Shown here: positions 15,174 to 25,074 of the stretch, piece by piece
Numbering within the stretch: the first letter of the stretch is position 1
Layout: every line of letters begins with the position of its first letter
DNA from: DATKEG01 sp035544515
Lineage (GTDB): Bacteria; Acidobacteriota; Vicinamibacteria; Fen-336
DNA length: 39,262 nt
Direction: 5' to 3'
NCBI GenBank assembly: GCA_035544515.1
Contig: DATKEG010000233.1
Coordinates: forward strand, 1 to 39,262
The notes under the pieces: model-generated
Told to the model about the DNA's origin: nothing
Databases searched by the model: none
Seen by the model: the letters and a program-made list of their open reading frames with translations, nothing else
Program-made: the position numbers and the translations under genes

Positions 15174-15770
15174 ATGCGCATCGTGGCCGTGGTGCTGGCG
15201 GCGGGCGCGGGACGGCGCATGGGCGGCCCCAAGGCGCTGCTGCGCATCGGCGCGGAGTCGTTCCTGGCCCGCGCGGCCGCGCTCCTGGCCCGGCCTGACG
15301 TCTCCGAGGTGGTGGCGGTGCTCGGACACGACGCCCCCCGCGTGCGGGCGGAGGCCGGACTCCCGCCCTTCCTGACGGTGATCGTGAACCCCGCGCCCGA
15401 CCAGGGCGGGATGCTCGGCTCGGTGCAGAAGGGCCTCGACGCGGCGGAGGCGCGCGGCGCGGGCGCGGTGCTCCTGCATCCGGTGGACCATCCGCTCACC
15501 GCGCCCGAGACCGTCGACGCCGTGGTGGCCGCGCTCCGCGCCGGCGCGCGCATCGCGGTGCCCAGTTGGGACGGCCGGCGCGGCCACCCCGGGGGGTTCG
15601 CGGCCTCCACCTGGCCGGCGTTGCGCGCGGCGCCGCGCCACGAGGGCGCGCGCGCGGTCCTGGCCGCCCACCCGGAGTGGATCGTCCACGTCGCGGGCGA
15701 TCCCGGCTGCCGGCGCGGCATCGACACCCCGGCCGATTACGAGCGCTGGGTGGGTGGCGTGCTAGGATAA
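15174..15770 (+). CDS. MobA-like nucleotidyltransferase
   Basis: The 198-residue protein is a single NTP-transferase (GT-A-like) domain. The N-terminal signature VVLAAGAGRRMGGPKALL is the nucleotide-binding loop with its conserved Lys. LLHPVDHPL supplies the metal-binding Asp in the family's usual position, and the late RRGHPGGFAAS matches the MobA/MocA pattern. Such enzymes attach CMP or GMP to molybdopterin (MocA, MobA) or activate other small molecules. The close match to the MocA/CoxI-associated subgroup suggests molybdenum-cofactor cytidylylation. No molybdoenzyme or xdhC-like gene is nearby to confirm it. The much longer open frame upstream runs antiphase through argF and is not coding. 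typA starts 24 bp downstream. Confidence 0.88.
   Translation: MRIVAVVLAAGAGRRMGGPKALLRIGAESFLARAAALLARPDVSEVVAVLGHDAPRVRAEAGLPPFLTVIVNPAPDQGGMLGSVQKGLDAAEARGAGAVLLHPVDHPLTAPETVDAVVAALRAGARIAVPSWDGRRGHPGGFAASTWPALRAAPRHEGARAVLAAHPEWIVHVAGDPGCRRGIDTPADYERWVGGVLG
15760..15768 (+). promoter_or_regulatory. Extended -10 element of typA
   Basis: TGCTAGGAT fits the extended -10 pattern and overlaps the stop codon of the MobA-like gene. A transcript from it would have a leader of about 20 bases. No clear -35 is seen, so typA may also be read from the upstream gene. Confidence 0.35.
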
Positions 15771-15794
15771 ACGGTTCGGCCCACCCCCGAAGAC

Positions 15795-17600
<1,806 letters not shown>

Positions 17601-17640
17601 ACCGCCGGGCGCCCATGGTCCGCACCGAGCGTCCGCCGCT

Positions 17641-17723
17641 CGCAGCGGAGCGTTTCCACGACCGCGTCGCGGTCCGGTTCACCCGGCCGCGACGCGCTGG
17701 GTGACGAACAACGCGGAGCGGAG
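17641..17723 (-). repeat. Hairpin repeat element, copy 3 (reverse orientation)
   Basis: Read on the minus strand this matches the elements at 4-105 and 152-253: CTCCGCTCCGCGTT at one end, a shared TTCGT, and GGAAACGCTCCGCTGCG at the other. The middle differs in sequence but keeps a long stem: 17663-17677 pairs with 17683-17696 apart from one bulged base (17673), and the loop reads GTGAA against ATGAA in the other copies. Paired changes in the arms imply selection on structure. It lies between the convergent typA and response-regulator genes and could act as a bidirectional terminator. No open frame inside is credible. Confidence 0.8.
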
Positions 17724-17737
17724 AGCGGCGCATCCGG

Positions 17738-17836
17738 AATGACGACGAGCTGGTGGAGGTGACGCCGCGGGCCATCCGCCTGCGCAAGCGCGTGCTGGCC
17801 GCGAACATGCGCCCCCGGCGCAAGGCCGAGGCCTAG
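17738..17836 (+). pseudogene. Duplicated typA 3' end (fragment)
   Basis: This segment carries the last 32 codons and the stop codon of typA, 98 of 99 bases identical to 17502-17600. It lacks a start codon and upstream gene sequence, so it cannot make TypA. It lies just two bases outside the stop codon of the convergent response-regulator gene. With the repeat element between the copies, the arrangement is a 236-bp offset direct duplication. It may have arisen by slippage at the hairpin, by insertion of the element with a long target duplication, or by recombination between element copies. Confidence 0.85.
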
Positions 17837-17837
17837 T

Positions 17838-19208
17838 CTAGCTCTCCAGCCCCATCGCCTTGATGCGGCGGCCGAGCGTCGAGAGGCTCACGCCCAGGCG
17901 CCGGGCGGCCACCGTCCGGTCGCCCTGCGCGTCCGCCAGGGCGAGGCGGATCGCCTCCTCCTCGGCCAGGGCCGCCGCGCGCGCGCTCACCTCGGAGAGC
18001 GGCGCCCGCAGGTCCAGCACGTCCGCCAGCGACGGGCCGCGCTCGTCCGCGACCAGGCGCAGGTGCTGCGGCCCGATCTCCGCCCCGTCGCAGAGGATGG
18101 CCGCGCGCTCCAGGCTGTTCTGCAGCTCGCGCACGTTGCCCGGCCATTGGTGGTCGAGCATCGCCCGTTGCGCCGCCTCCGACAGGCGCATGCCCTTGCG
18201 GCCCAGCTCGCGCGCGTAGCGCTCCAGGAACGACTCCGCCAGGGGCAGGATGTCGCCCCGCCGCCGGCGCAGCGGCGGGATCTCCACCGGGAACACGGAC
18301 AGCCGGAAGAACAGGTCCTCGCGGAACTCCCGCGCCGCCACCGCCTGCCGCAGGTCGCGGTTGGTGGCCGCCACCACGCGGACGTCCACGGAGAGCGTCT
18401 GCACCCCGCCCACGCGCTCGAACTGGCGCTCCTGCACCAGGCGCAGGATCTTGGCCTGGAGCGCAAGCGGCAGGTCGCCGATCTCGTCCAGGAAGAGCGT
18501 GCCGCGGTGCGCCATCTCGGCCTTGCCGATCTTGCGCCCGGTGGCCCCCGTGAAGGCGCCCTTCTCGTGGCCGAACAGCTCGTTCTCCAGGAGGGCCTCG
18601 GGGATGGCCGCGCAGTTGATGGCCACGAAGGGACCCTTGGCCCGCGGCGAGAGCTGGTGGAGGGCGCGGCTGAGCAGCTCCTTGCCCGTGCCGCTCTCCC
18701 CCAGCAGGAGCACGGTGGCGTCGGAGGACGCCGCGCGCTGGACGGCGAGGAGCGTCTCCTTGAAGGCCGGGTCCTCGCCCACCATGCGGGGCAACGCGAA
18801 GCGGCGCTGGTAGTCCTCCTGCAGGAGCACGTAGTTGGTCAGCAGGCGCTGCCGGTCCATGGCCCGCTCCAGCAGCAGCAGGAGGTGGTCGGTGTCCACC
18901 GGCTTGGTGAGGAAGTCCGCGGCGCCCTCCTTCATGGCGCGCACCGCCTCTTCGACCGTGCCGAAGGCCGTCATCACCATGACCGGGGTCTGCGCGTCGG
19001 CCTCGCGGGCGGCCCGCAGGACGTCGAAACCGCTGCCGGCGGGCAGTCGCAGGTCGGTGAGCACGACGAGGAAGCGAGACGCCTGCAGCAGCCGCCGCGC
19101 CTCGTAGGCGTCGCCCGCCTCCTCGACCGCGTAGCCGCGCGACTCGAGCGTCTTGCGCAGCATCGTGCGCAAGGACTCCTTGTCTTCGACGACGAGGATG
19201 TCAGCCAC
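17838..19208 (-). CDS. NtrC-family sigma-54-dependent response regulator
   Basis: The 456-residue protein has a receiver domain (residues ~3-115) with phospho-acceptor Asp52 in VVLTDLRLP and Lys102 in LTKPVDTD. The AAA+ sigma-54-activation domain (about 142-375) has Walker A GESGTGKELL (170-179), GAFTGATG (217-224, the sigma-54 contact loop) and Walker B TLFLDEIGD. A Fis-type helix-turn-helix (about 415-456, RRLGVSLSTLGRRIKAMG) closes it. When phosphorylated it should activate sigma-54 promoters. The start is GTG. It is third in a unit with the TPR and small coiled-coil genes, 30 bp after the latter. No kinase is adjacent; the nearest is at 28276-29646 beside pilD, so a PilR-like role is plausible but unproven. 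Confidence 0.94.
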   Translation of the reverse strand: MADILVVEDKESLRTMLRKTLESRGYAVEEAGDAYEARRLLQASRFLVVLTDLRLPAGSGFDVLRAAREADAQTPVMVMTAFGTVEEAVRAMKEGAADFLTKPVDTDHLLLLLERAMDRQRLLTNYVLLQEDYQRRFALPRMVGEDPAFKETLLAVQRAASSDATVLLLGESGTGKELLSRALHQLSPRAKGPFVAINCAAIPEALLENELFGHEKGAFTGATGRKIGKAEMAHRGTLFLDEIGDLPLALQAKILRLVQERQFERVGGVQTLSVDVRVVAATNRDLRQAVAAREFREDLFFRLSVFPVEIPPLRRRRGDILPLAESFLERYARELGRKGMRLSEAAQRAMLDHQWPGNVRELQNSLERAAILCDGAEIGPQHLRLVADERGPSLADVLDLRAPLSEVSARAAALAEEEAIRLALADAQGDRTVAARRLGVSLSTLGRRIKAMGLES

Positions 19209-19238
19209 CGCGGTGTGGGACCGGGGCGGCGGCGGCCT

Positions 19239-19805
19239 TCAGGGCTCGCGCAGCCAGCCGTTGGGCACGCCGCGCTTGCGGGCATCCTGCAGGACGGCCT
19301 CGAGCGCCGCGCGGGCCTCGGCGAGCTCCTCCTTCGCCGCTTCGAGCTCCCCGGCCGCCTTGCGGGTCTCGGCCTCGATGGTCTGCAGGCGGAACGGGTC
19401 CATGGCGCGCGTGGGGTCGCGGTCGTTGCGGAGGCCAGCGATCTTCTCCTCGGTCGCCACGATCGACTCCTCGGCCGCCGCGATCCGCTCGCGCTGCGCC
19501 TTCGCGCGGTCGGCCCAGAACTGACGGCCCTCGCCCTCGGCGGGCGGCTCGCCCGGCTCGTCGGCGTTGGGCTCGTCGGCCGGCGCCGCCGCGTCACCCG
19601 GAGACGACTCGGACTCCGGATTCGCGGCCCGCTCTTCCGTGTACTTCTTCAGGTCGTCGTCCGTGTACGACTTCGCGCGGGGTGGAGCGTCCGTCTTCTC
19701 CTGCTTCTCCGCCGGCTTCTCCTCGGGCGGCTGCGCCCCCACCGCGGCGGCGAGGCAGCAGGCGCCGGCGGCCAGGAGGACGCGGAGGGCCGATCGGGTC
19801 TTCAT
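19239..19805 (-). CDS. Small exported coiled-coil protein, paralogue of the 12605 gene
   Basis: The 188-residue protein has a signal peptide (residues 1 to about 24, ending AVGAQ), a Lys/Pro/Glu-rich stretch, the motif YTDDDLKKY (47-55), a low-complexity acidic and Pro-rich linker, and a long predicted coiled coil (about 95-175) rich in Ala, Glu and Arg. It ends ARKRGVPNGWLREP. The shared YTDDDL and terminal G-x-P-x-GWLR motifs make it a paralogue of the protein at 12605-13078. I know of no named family or function. Its ATG overlaps the stop codon of the TPR gene by four bases, so the two are translationally coupled and probably act together. The response-regulator gene follows after 30 bp. 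Confidence 0.78.
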   Translation of the reverse strand: MKTRSALRVLLAAGACCLAAAVGAQPPEEKPAEKQEKTDAPPRAKSYTDDDLKKYTEERAANPESESSPGDAAAPADEPNADEPGEPPAEGEGRQFWADRAKAQRERIAAAEESIVATEEKIAGLRNDRDPTRAMDPFRLQTIEAETRKAAGELEAAKEELAEARAALEAVLQDARKRGVPNGWLREP

Positions 19806-20929
19806 CGCGAGGCGATCCTCTTCTCCAGCAGGTCCGCGCGCTCCTGGAGCGAAGCCGCGTCCGGCGCGGCCGGCGCCAGGCGCGCATACTCGCGATAGGC
19901 CGCGGCCGCCTCCGCGACCTTCCCCGTCCGCTCGAGGAGGCTGCCCAGGCCACGATGCAGCAGGGGGGCGGCCGCGTTGCGCTCGAGCCCCGAGCGGAAG
20001 ACGCCGATGGCCTCGTCGGGCTGTCCCTGCTCGAACAGCGTCTCGGCCAGCAGGCCGCGGGTGAGATGGGCGTGCGGCATCCGCTCCAGGATCCCGCGGT
20101 AGACCACCGCGGCCTGGTCGAGGTTGCCGGAGGTCTGCAGCGCGTGGCCGAGCTGTTGTTCGAGCGCCGCATCGCCCGGCCGCATTTCCACGGCCCGGCT
20201 GAGCAGCTCGACGGAGCGATCCGCCCGTCCGCTTCGCGTGTACAGGTCGGCGAGCTCCCGGACCACGGCCTCGTCCCGTGGCTGCAGCGCCACCGCCGCC
20301 TCGTAGGCGGCCGCCGCCTCCTCCGGCCGTCCGGCCCGGCTGAGCGCGCGCCCGAACTGGGACGCCATCGTGAAGCTCGCCGGGTCGAGCCGGACCGCGG
20401 CTTCGTACTGGGCCAGCCCTTCTTCGACCGCCCCGCCGGCGGTGAGCGCCTGCGCGTACAGGCCGCGGAACTGGCCGTTCTCCGGCGCGGCGGCCACGGC
20501 GCGCTCGAGCAGCTGCGCGGCCTCCGCCGCCTCGCCGCGGGCGAGCAGCGCGCGTCCTTCCTCGAAGTCCTCCTCACCCGGCCCCTTCGGGGTCGGAAGC
20601 ACCGGCCGGGCCGTGGCCGCGGGCAGCGTGGGCAGGGTCACGAAGCCCGGCGCGGGCGCCGCGGCCGCCGTGGGAGATCGCATCCACTGCCAGCTCACGG
20701 CCCCGCCGACCAGGACCAGCGCGAGCAGCGCGAGCTGGCGCAGGACGGCGCCGCTCGAAGCCGCCGGCTCGTCCGCCTCCACGCCGGTGGGCTCGGCCTC
20801 GGTTTCGAGGTCGTCCGCCCCGAAACCCGCCTGCTCGCCGTCGAGCGTCTCGCCGCAGCGGGCACAGAACTCCCAGGTCGCCTTGTTCCGCGCACCGCAG
20901 TGCGCACACGCGCGGACGTTTTCGCTCAT
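19802..20929 (-). CDS. Zinc-ribbon, membrane-anchored TPR protein
   Basis: The 375-residue protein starts with a zinc ribbon (Cys8, Cys11, Cys22, Cys25, in CAHCGARN and CARCGE). An acidic linker, one transmembrane helix (about 63-82) and a Pro/Ala linker follow. Then come about seven tetratricopeptide repeats (~110-370), recognisable from units such as EEGLAQYEAAVRLDPASF and AAAYEAAVALQPRDEAVV. Topology would put the ribbon in the cytoplasm and the TPR array in the periplasm. TPR proteins in pilus loci often act like PilF in secretin assembly. This one is membrane-anchored rather than a lipoprotein, so that role is only suggestive. Start ATG at 20929 follows a TAGGAT -10 by five bases. Confidence 0.85.
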   Translation of the reverse strand: MSENVRACAHCGARNKATWEFCARCGETLDGEQAGFGADDLETEAEPTGVEADEPAASSGAVLRQLALLALVLVGGAVSWQWMRSPTAAAAPAPGFVTLPTLPAATARPVLPTPKGPGEEDFEEGRALLARGEAAEAAQLLERAVAAAPENGQFRGLYAQALTAGGAVEEGLAQYEAAVRLDPASFTMASQFGRALSRAGRPEEAAAAYEAAVALQPRDEAVVRELADLYTRSGRADRSVELLSRAVEMRPGDAALEQQLGHALQTSGNLDQAAVVYRGILERMPHAHLTRGLLAETLFEQGQPDEAIGVFRSGLERNAAAPLLHRGLGSLLERTGKVAEAAAAYREYARLAPAAPDAASLQERADLLEKRIASR

Positions 20930-20934
20930 CGCCG

Positions 20935-20940
20935 ATCCTA
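20935..20940 (-). promoter_or_regulatory. -10 element before the TPR gene
   Basis: TAGGAT on the minus strand ends five bases before the ATG at 20929. The predicted transcription start falls on or next to the ATG, which would make a leaderless mRNA. No -35 is evident. It lies after the hairpins that follow pilY1. Confidence 0.4.
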
Positions 20941-20945
20941 GTTTA

Positions 20946-20958
20946 CCCCTTTTCGGGG
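20946..20958 (-). terminator. Short CCCC/GGGG hairpin after pilY1
   Basis: CCCC (20946-20949) pairs with GGGG (20955-20958) around a 5-base loop. On the minus strand it is read as CCCCGAAAAGGGG followed by TAAACTAGG. It is weak alone and is probably secondary to the larger hairpin at 20978-21016. Confidence 0.3.
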
Positions 20959-20977
20959 CATGACCGGAAAGGGTCGG

Positions 20978-21016
20978 CCCCCGGATCCCCTGCGAGCGGG
21001 CCAGGGGAACCGGGGG
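20978..21016 (-). terminator. Strong hairpin downstream of pilY1
   Basis: A 15-bp stem with a single mismatch (20978-20992 with 21002-21016) and a 9-base loop starts nine bases past the pilY1 stop codon. Only a weak CTTT follows on the minus strand, so it is an atypical intrinsic terminator. It separates the pilus genes from the TPR-regulator unit, which has its own -10 element. Confidence 0.6.
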
Positions 21017-21025
21017 CACCCGGCG

Positions 21026-24000
21026 TCAACGGCAGACGGCGGAGCCGGTCTTGAAGGGTATCAGGCCGACGATCCTCGGCGTGCCGTCCGGGTTGTAGGC
21101 GCCCATCATGACGTTGGCCAGCGGGGACGGCGCCGGGGGTTGCACGACGGGCGGCGCGGGCGGCGGGGGCGGCGTCTGCGCCCCGAGACCCATGTCGGCC
21201 ACGAGGCGGCCACCCGCCACGCGCACGGCCTGGACGCGCTGGCCGACGATCTCCGCGAACCGGTCGTCGCCGCTGGCGTTGAGGTCGTAGGCCGCGTTGC
21301 CCGACTCCGCGCCGAGCGCGACGATGATGCTGTCGAAGCTCGACCGGCAGGGCGGCGGCGCCGGCGCGTTGGGCGTGTTGGGCAGGTTGAACCGCGTGGC
21401 CGCGAAGAACACCCGCGCCGCCGGGGGAGTCGTGTCGGTGAACGCCGTGGCCGGCTGGACGTTGCCGCGGAACCCGTCCGGCAGATCCATGGTGAAGAGC
21501 ACGGTGGCCACCCCGCCCACGGAGTCGGACCCGTCGGGATCGCTCGACAGGTCGTCGTCGCGCAGGCCGTAGAGGCGGAAGGGCGGCGTGGGATCGGGCG
21601 GCGGCGCGATGCGGTTGTCGTTGCCGGCCTCGACGAACACATGGGGACGGAAGTCCGTCTGGGTGCCGTCGTAGGAGACGAGCGCCACCGGGTTGGCCAC
21701 GGGCTGGTCCGCGCCCAGGTCCGCGAAGAGCAGCGGCGGCGCGCCGGGCGCGTCGCTCATCACGCGCCAGACCCGGCCGTGGATGTCTCCGATGTAGACG
21801 CGGGTCGTCTTGCTGCCCGCGGGGTTCGAAATCGTGCGCACGAACCTCAGGTCCACCTGCTTCAGGTTGAAGGCGGCGGGGCTGGCCACGAGCGCGTTCT
21901 CGTAGCCCATGCCGGCCCGGTCGCCGACGTCCACCGCGGCGACCACGTCGCCGGTCAGCACGTCGAGGGTGTAGAAGTGCGTGCCCTCGTTGACGGCGTT
22001 CGTCCCCGTGCCGTAGCCCGAGCCGACGTAGGCCACGAACTCGACGCCCGCCGACTTGCGCACGGTCACGTTGTCGGCGGCGGTGACGAAGCCGATCGCG
22101 GGCACCGACCAGGTCTGCCCCATCCCGAGGTACGCGTTGTAGTCGCCCGTGTTGTTGTTCCTCGTCCCGCCCAGCGTCCCGTCCTGGGTGTCGGGATTGC
22201 CCCGGTTCCACAGCGCGATGGGCGGCGCGGTCGAGAGCGACGAGGCGGTGAAGGGCCCGGGCGCCGTCACGTCCAGCGCGGAAAGGTGCTTGCCGCCGAT
22301 GCCGCGGCCGAAGAGGATGATCGTCCGCCACACGCCGCCGCCGCTGACGCTGACGCCGCCGACCGTGCGGCTGAACGAGCCCGGCACGAAGATGTCGGAC
22401 ACGCGCACGGGCGCGGCGATCACGTAGGTGTGGGGATCGCGGGCCTGCGGCTTGAGGCGCTCGCGCAGCTTGCCGAGCTGGTCGTAGGGCACGTACGCCC
22501 AGAGCTCCTCGCCCCCCGTCTCGCTGGCGCCTCCGGTGCAGCTCCCGGCGCTGCCCAGGGACTGGCAGGGGCCGGCGCGGAAGGCGTGCAGCATGTCGTT
22601 GGCCCCGTGGTAGACGACGCTCATCACCGGCTTGAGCGTGGTGCGCGTGTCGGGACCCGTCGCCGGGGTGTTCGCGTCGACGTCGGGGTTGCGCAGCCCG
22701 AACCCGTTCGCGATGCCGTTGGCGGCGATGTCGCCCGTGGCCCGCGGCCCGTCGCGGTACAGCTTGTATTCCGCGACGTGGGTTTCCGGGTTGCCCTGGA
22801 GCGGGGGCGTGACCACGGCGGGGGCGGCCAGCGTGGACTCCGCGAGCAACGACGCCCGCTTCTGGAACTGGAGCTGCCCGCAACCCGAGCATACGGTCCG
22901 CAGGGCCAGGCCGCCGCTCTTGACCAGCTCCGCGCCCGCCGCGTGGGCCAGGATGATCTGGCGGGCCTCCCTCCGCGCGAGACGCAGGCGCAGGTCGGGG
23001 TTGCCGGCCGTGCTCCCGCAGTCCGTGGGCCGGTCGGTCGCGACGGCCGACGTGCAGGCGGCATACTCGGCGACGAGGGCGTTGAAGTTGTTGACGTCGC
23101 CGGCGGTGGGCGAGCCCATGATCCCCAGCGCGACGTCGAGGACGCCCGCCGGATAGGACGTGCCCGTGGGGTCCACGGTGGCGGCCGGCGGCCAGATGGC
23201 GACCTGGCCGGCCGGCTGGTACCGCGGCGTCGTCAGGTTGTTGACGATCGTGCTGTCCGTGCCCGTCACGAAGACGCCGTTGCGGATGGTCGTGTAGATC
23301 CGGCGCTTGATGAAGGCGGTGGACGCGCCGATGGTGTCGGGGGTCGCCCCGCCGTGGAGCTGTGTGAACACGGCCGTGCCCGTCCAGGTCGGCGAGAGCC
23401 GGTCGAGCAGCTCGTCCGCGGCGTCCCACACCTGGAGCGAGGTCTCGGCGTCGTTGCGGAAGGCCTTGAGGTGGCCCTCGAAGCCGGGCATCTCGAACGT
23501 GGACTGGAGGAGGACGGGCAGCGTCACCTCGTAGCGGCGATTGGGATCCTCGGGGTCCTCGCCGAACACCCCCGCGTACTCGAAGATCGACTCCGTGATC
23601 GACTGCTGGTCCGAGAACTCGCCCACGGACTGCCCCTGGTCGAGCGCGGTCTGCAGGGCCGCGCTGAGAGCGTCCGCGTTCGAGGCTATGAAGGCGTCGC
23701 GGCACGTGGTGCAGGCGGCGCGCTCCGCGGGCGTGGGCTCCCGCGTCCACCGCGTCCCGTCGTTCGGGATGCCGGTCATGCCGCTGCCGCCCCAGGCGAT
23801 CCAGTTGGAGCGCGCGATGCCGGTCGAGGCTCCGAAGGCGACGAAGAAGGTGGTCACGGAGGAGGCGGGCTCGGTGGCGACGATGCGCCGGTAGAGCAGC
23901 TCCGCCTGGTAGGCGGCGGCCCGGGCGTTCTCGTCGAACGTGCCGCTCAAGCACTGGTCGTCGCCGTCCGTCACGAAGATGACGAAGGTGCTCGGCTTCG

Positions 24001-25000
24001 GAGTCATGCTGCTGATGGAGCCGCTCCACAGCGGTCCCCAGTGGTCCTGCCGGATGTCCCGCAGCGAGTTGCGAATGGGTGTGCCGCCCACCGGGCGGAC
24101 GGCCGGGGTCAGCGTGGGCTGCGTGAACGGCGCGTTGAAGGTGCCGAGCGGGCCGTCCACGTAGCCGGCGATCGAGCCGTCGGCGTTGAAAGCGACCTCC
24201 GGATCGAGGTGGGGGCCGATGGTGTCGATCTGCAGGTTGTCGGTGCAATCCGCCAGCGGCTGCAGCGACTCGAAGCCGTCGCAGGCCGTGCTGGTGTTGC
24301 CGCGGATCCAGTTGACGCCCCGGTACTGGAACCTCACCGTGACGGTGCCGTTGGTCAGGATCACGCTCGCGGGGTTGGTCGGGCTGACGGCCGCGCCGGT
24401 CACGGTGCGGGTCACGGTATCGATGACCTGCCCGTTCCAGAAGCGGCCGGCGATCAGGTAGTAGTGGGTGACCCCGTCGATCGTCCGATTGTCGACCTGG
24501 GCCGCGGTGCCGGTCGCCCGCCGCTTGACGCCGGGCGTGCTGGCGCCGTTGCCGGTGGGGTTGATCTCGAGGCCGGCGGCGTTCGCGTCGGTGGTCGCGT
24601 AGTAGAAGCGGTTGGTCAGGTGGACGCCCGTGGCGTTCGTGTCGGTTAGCGCCTGGGTGTAGCGGCCGAACTGGAAGCTGATCTTGTCCTGGTTGTCCTG
24701 CACGATCTGCCGGAGCACCTGCTTGGACTGGGCCATCTTGGCCCCGGGATCGTCGCCGACCAGCTCGCCGTTCCCGATGCCGGTCACGAGGCCGGTGGCG
24801 TTGGTGATCTCGCGCATGGAGCCGGAGCTGTCCAGGACGATGATCGCGTTGGCGCGCACCGTGAGGTTGAGGACCTCGAGCGGGTCGATGCCGCTCGGCG
24901 CCGCCGTGTAGACGCCGCGATCGCCGGAGAGCACCAGGACCAGGGCGGTGAGCAGCCCCGCGGTGGCCAGCCGGAACGCCGAGCCGCGCTTTGTCTTCAT
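21026..25000 (-). CDS. pilY1: PilY1-like type IV pilus tip protein with VWA domain
   Basis: The 1324-residue exported protein has a signal peptide (residues ~1-33). An N-terminal von Willebrand A region follows, with a MIDAS site: DSSGS at 57-61, GGTPIRNSL at 305-313 and VTDGDD at 343-348. A large insertion separates the first and second motifs. The C-terminal half is the PilY1 beta-propeller (from about residue 800), seen in KTTRVYIGDIHGRVWRV and similar strands. PilY1 proteins sit at the pilus tip, prime assembly with the minor pilins and act in adhesion and surface sensing. ATG at 25000 fits the signal peptide, with GAGG upstream. It follows pilX by 74 bp, the usual pilVWXY order. The product ends soon after the propeller, at SAVCR. 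Confidence 0.93.
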   Translation of the reverse strand: MKTKRGSAFRLATAGLLTALVLVLSGDRGVYTAAPSGIDPLEVLNLTVRANAIIVLDSSGSMREITNATGLVTGIGNGELVGDDPGAKMAQSKQVLRQIVQDNQDKISFQFGRYTQALTDTNATGVHLTNRFYYATTDANAAGLEINPTGNGASTPGVKRRATGTAAQVDNRTIDGVTHYYLIAGRFWNGQVIDTVTRTVTGAAVSPTNPASVILTNGTVTVRFQYRGVNWIRGNTSTACDGFESLQPLADCTDNLQIDTIGPHLDPEVAFNADGSIAGYVDGPLGTFNAPFTQPTLTPAVRPVGGTPIRNSLRDIRQDHWGPLWSGSISSMTPKPSTFVIFVTDGDDQCLSGTFDENARAAAYQAELLYRRIVATEPASSVTTFFVAFGASTGIARSNWIAWGGSGMTGIPNDGTRWTREPTPAERAACTTCRDAFIASNADALSAALQTALDQGQSVGEFSDQQSITESIFEYAGVFGEDPEDPNRRYEVTLPVLLQSTFEMPGFEGHLKAFRNDAETSLQVWDAADELLDRLSPTWTGTAVFTQLHGGATPDTIGASTAFIKRRIYTTIRNGVFVTGTDSTIVNNLTTPRYQPAGQVAIWPPAATVDPTGTSYPAGVLDVALGIMGSPTAGDVNNFNALVAEYAACTSAVATDRPTDCGSTAGNPDLRLRLARREARQIILAHAAGAELVKSGGLALRTVCSGCGQLQFQKRASLLAESTLAAPAVVTPPLQGNPETHVAEYKLYRDGPRATGDIAANGIANGFGLRNPDVDANTPATGPDTRTTLKPVMSVVYHGANDMLHAFRAGPCQSLGSAGSCTGGASETGGEELWAYVPYDQLGKLRERLKPQARDPHTYVIAAPVRVSDIFVPGSFSRTVGGVSVSGGGVWRTIILFGRGIGGKHLSALDVTAPGPFTASSLSTAPPIALWNRGNPDTQDGTLGGTRNNNTGDYNAYLGMGQTWSVPAIGFVTAADNVTVRKSAGVEFVAYVGSGYGTGTNAVNEGTHFYTLDVLTGDVVAAVDVGDRAGMGYENALVASPAAFNLKQVDLRFVRTISNPAGSKTTRVYIGDIHGRVWRVMSDAPGAPPLLFADLGADQPVANPVALVSYDGTQTDFRPHVFVEAGNDNRIAPPPDPTPPFRLYGLRDDDLSSDPDGSDSVGGVATVLFTMDLPDGFRGNVQPATAFTDTTPPAARVFFAATRFNLPNTPNAPAPPPCRSSFDSIIVALGAESGNAAYDLNASGDDRFAEIVGQRVQAVRVAGGRLVADMGLGAQTPPPPPAPPVVQPPAPSPLANVMMGAYNPDGTPRIVGLIPFKTGSAVCR

Positions 25001-25074
25001 GACCGCTATGCCTCGTTTCTGGAGCCCGACCGTGTCACGCCGTCCGAACAATCGCCGCATCGCCGTGGCTCGCC

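Noticed and set aside
17601..17837. Insertion sequence between typA and the response regulator
   Set aside because: No transposase frame, no terminal inverted repeats of IS type, and only about 137 bp between the duplicated segments. It is annotated as a repeat element instead.
20960..24649. Plus-strand open frame of 1229 codons opposite pilY1
   Set aside because: Composition is repetitive Arg/Gly/Ala/Val/His with no recognisable domain, whereas the opposite strand encodes PilY1 with signal peptide, VWA motifs and propeller.
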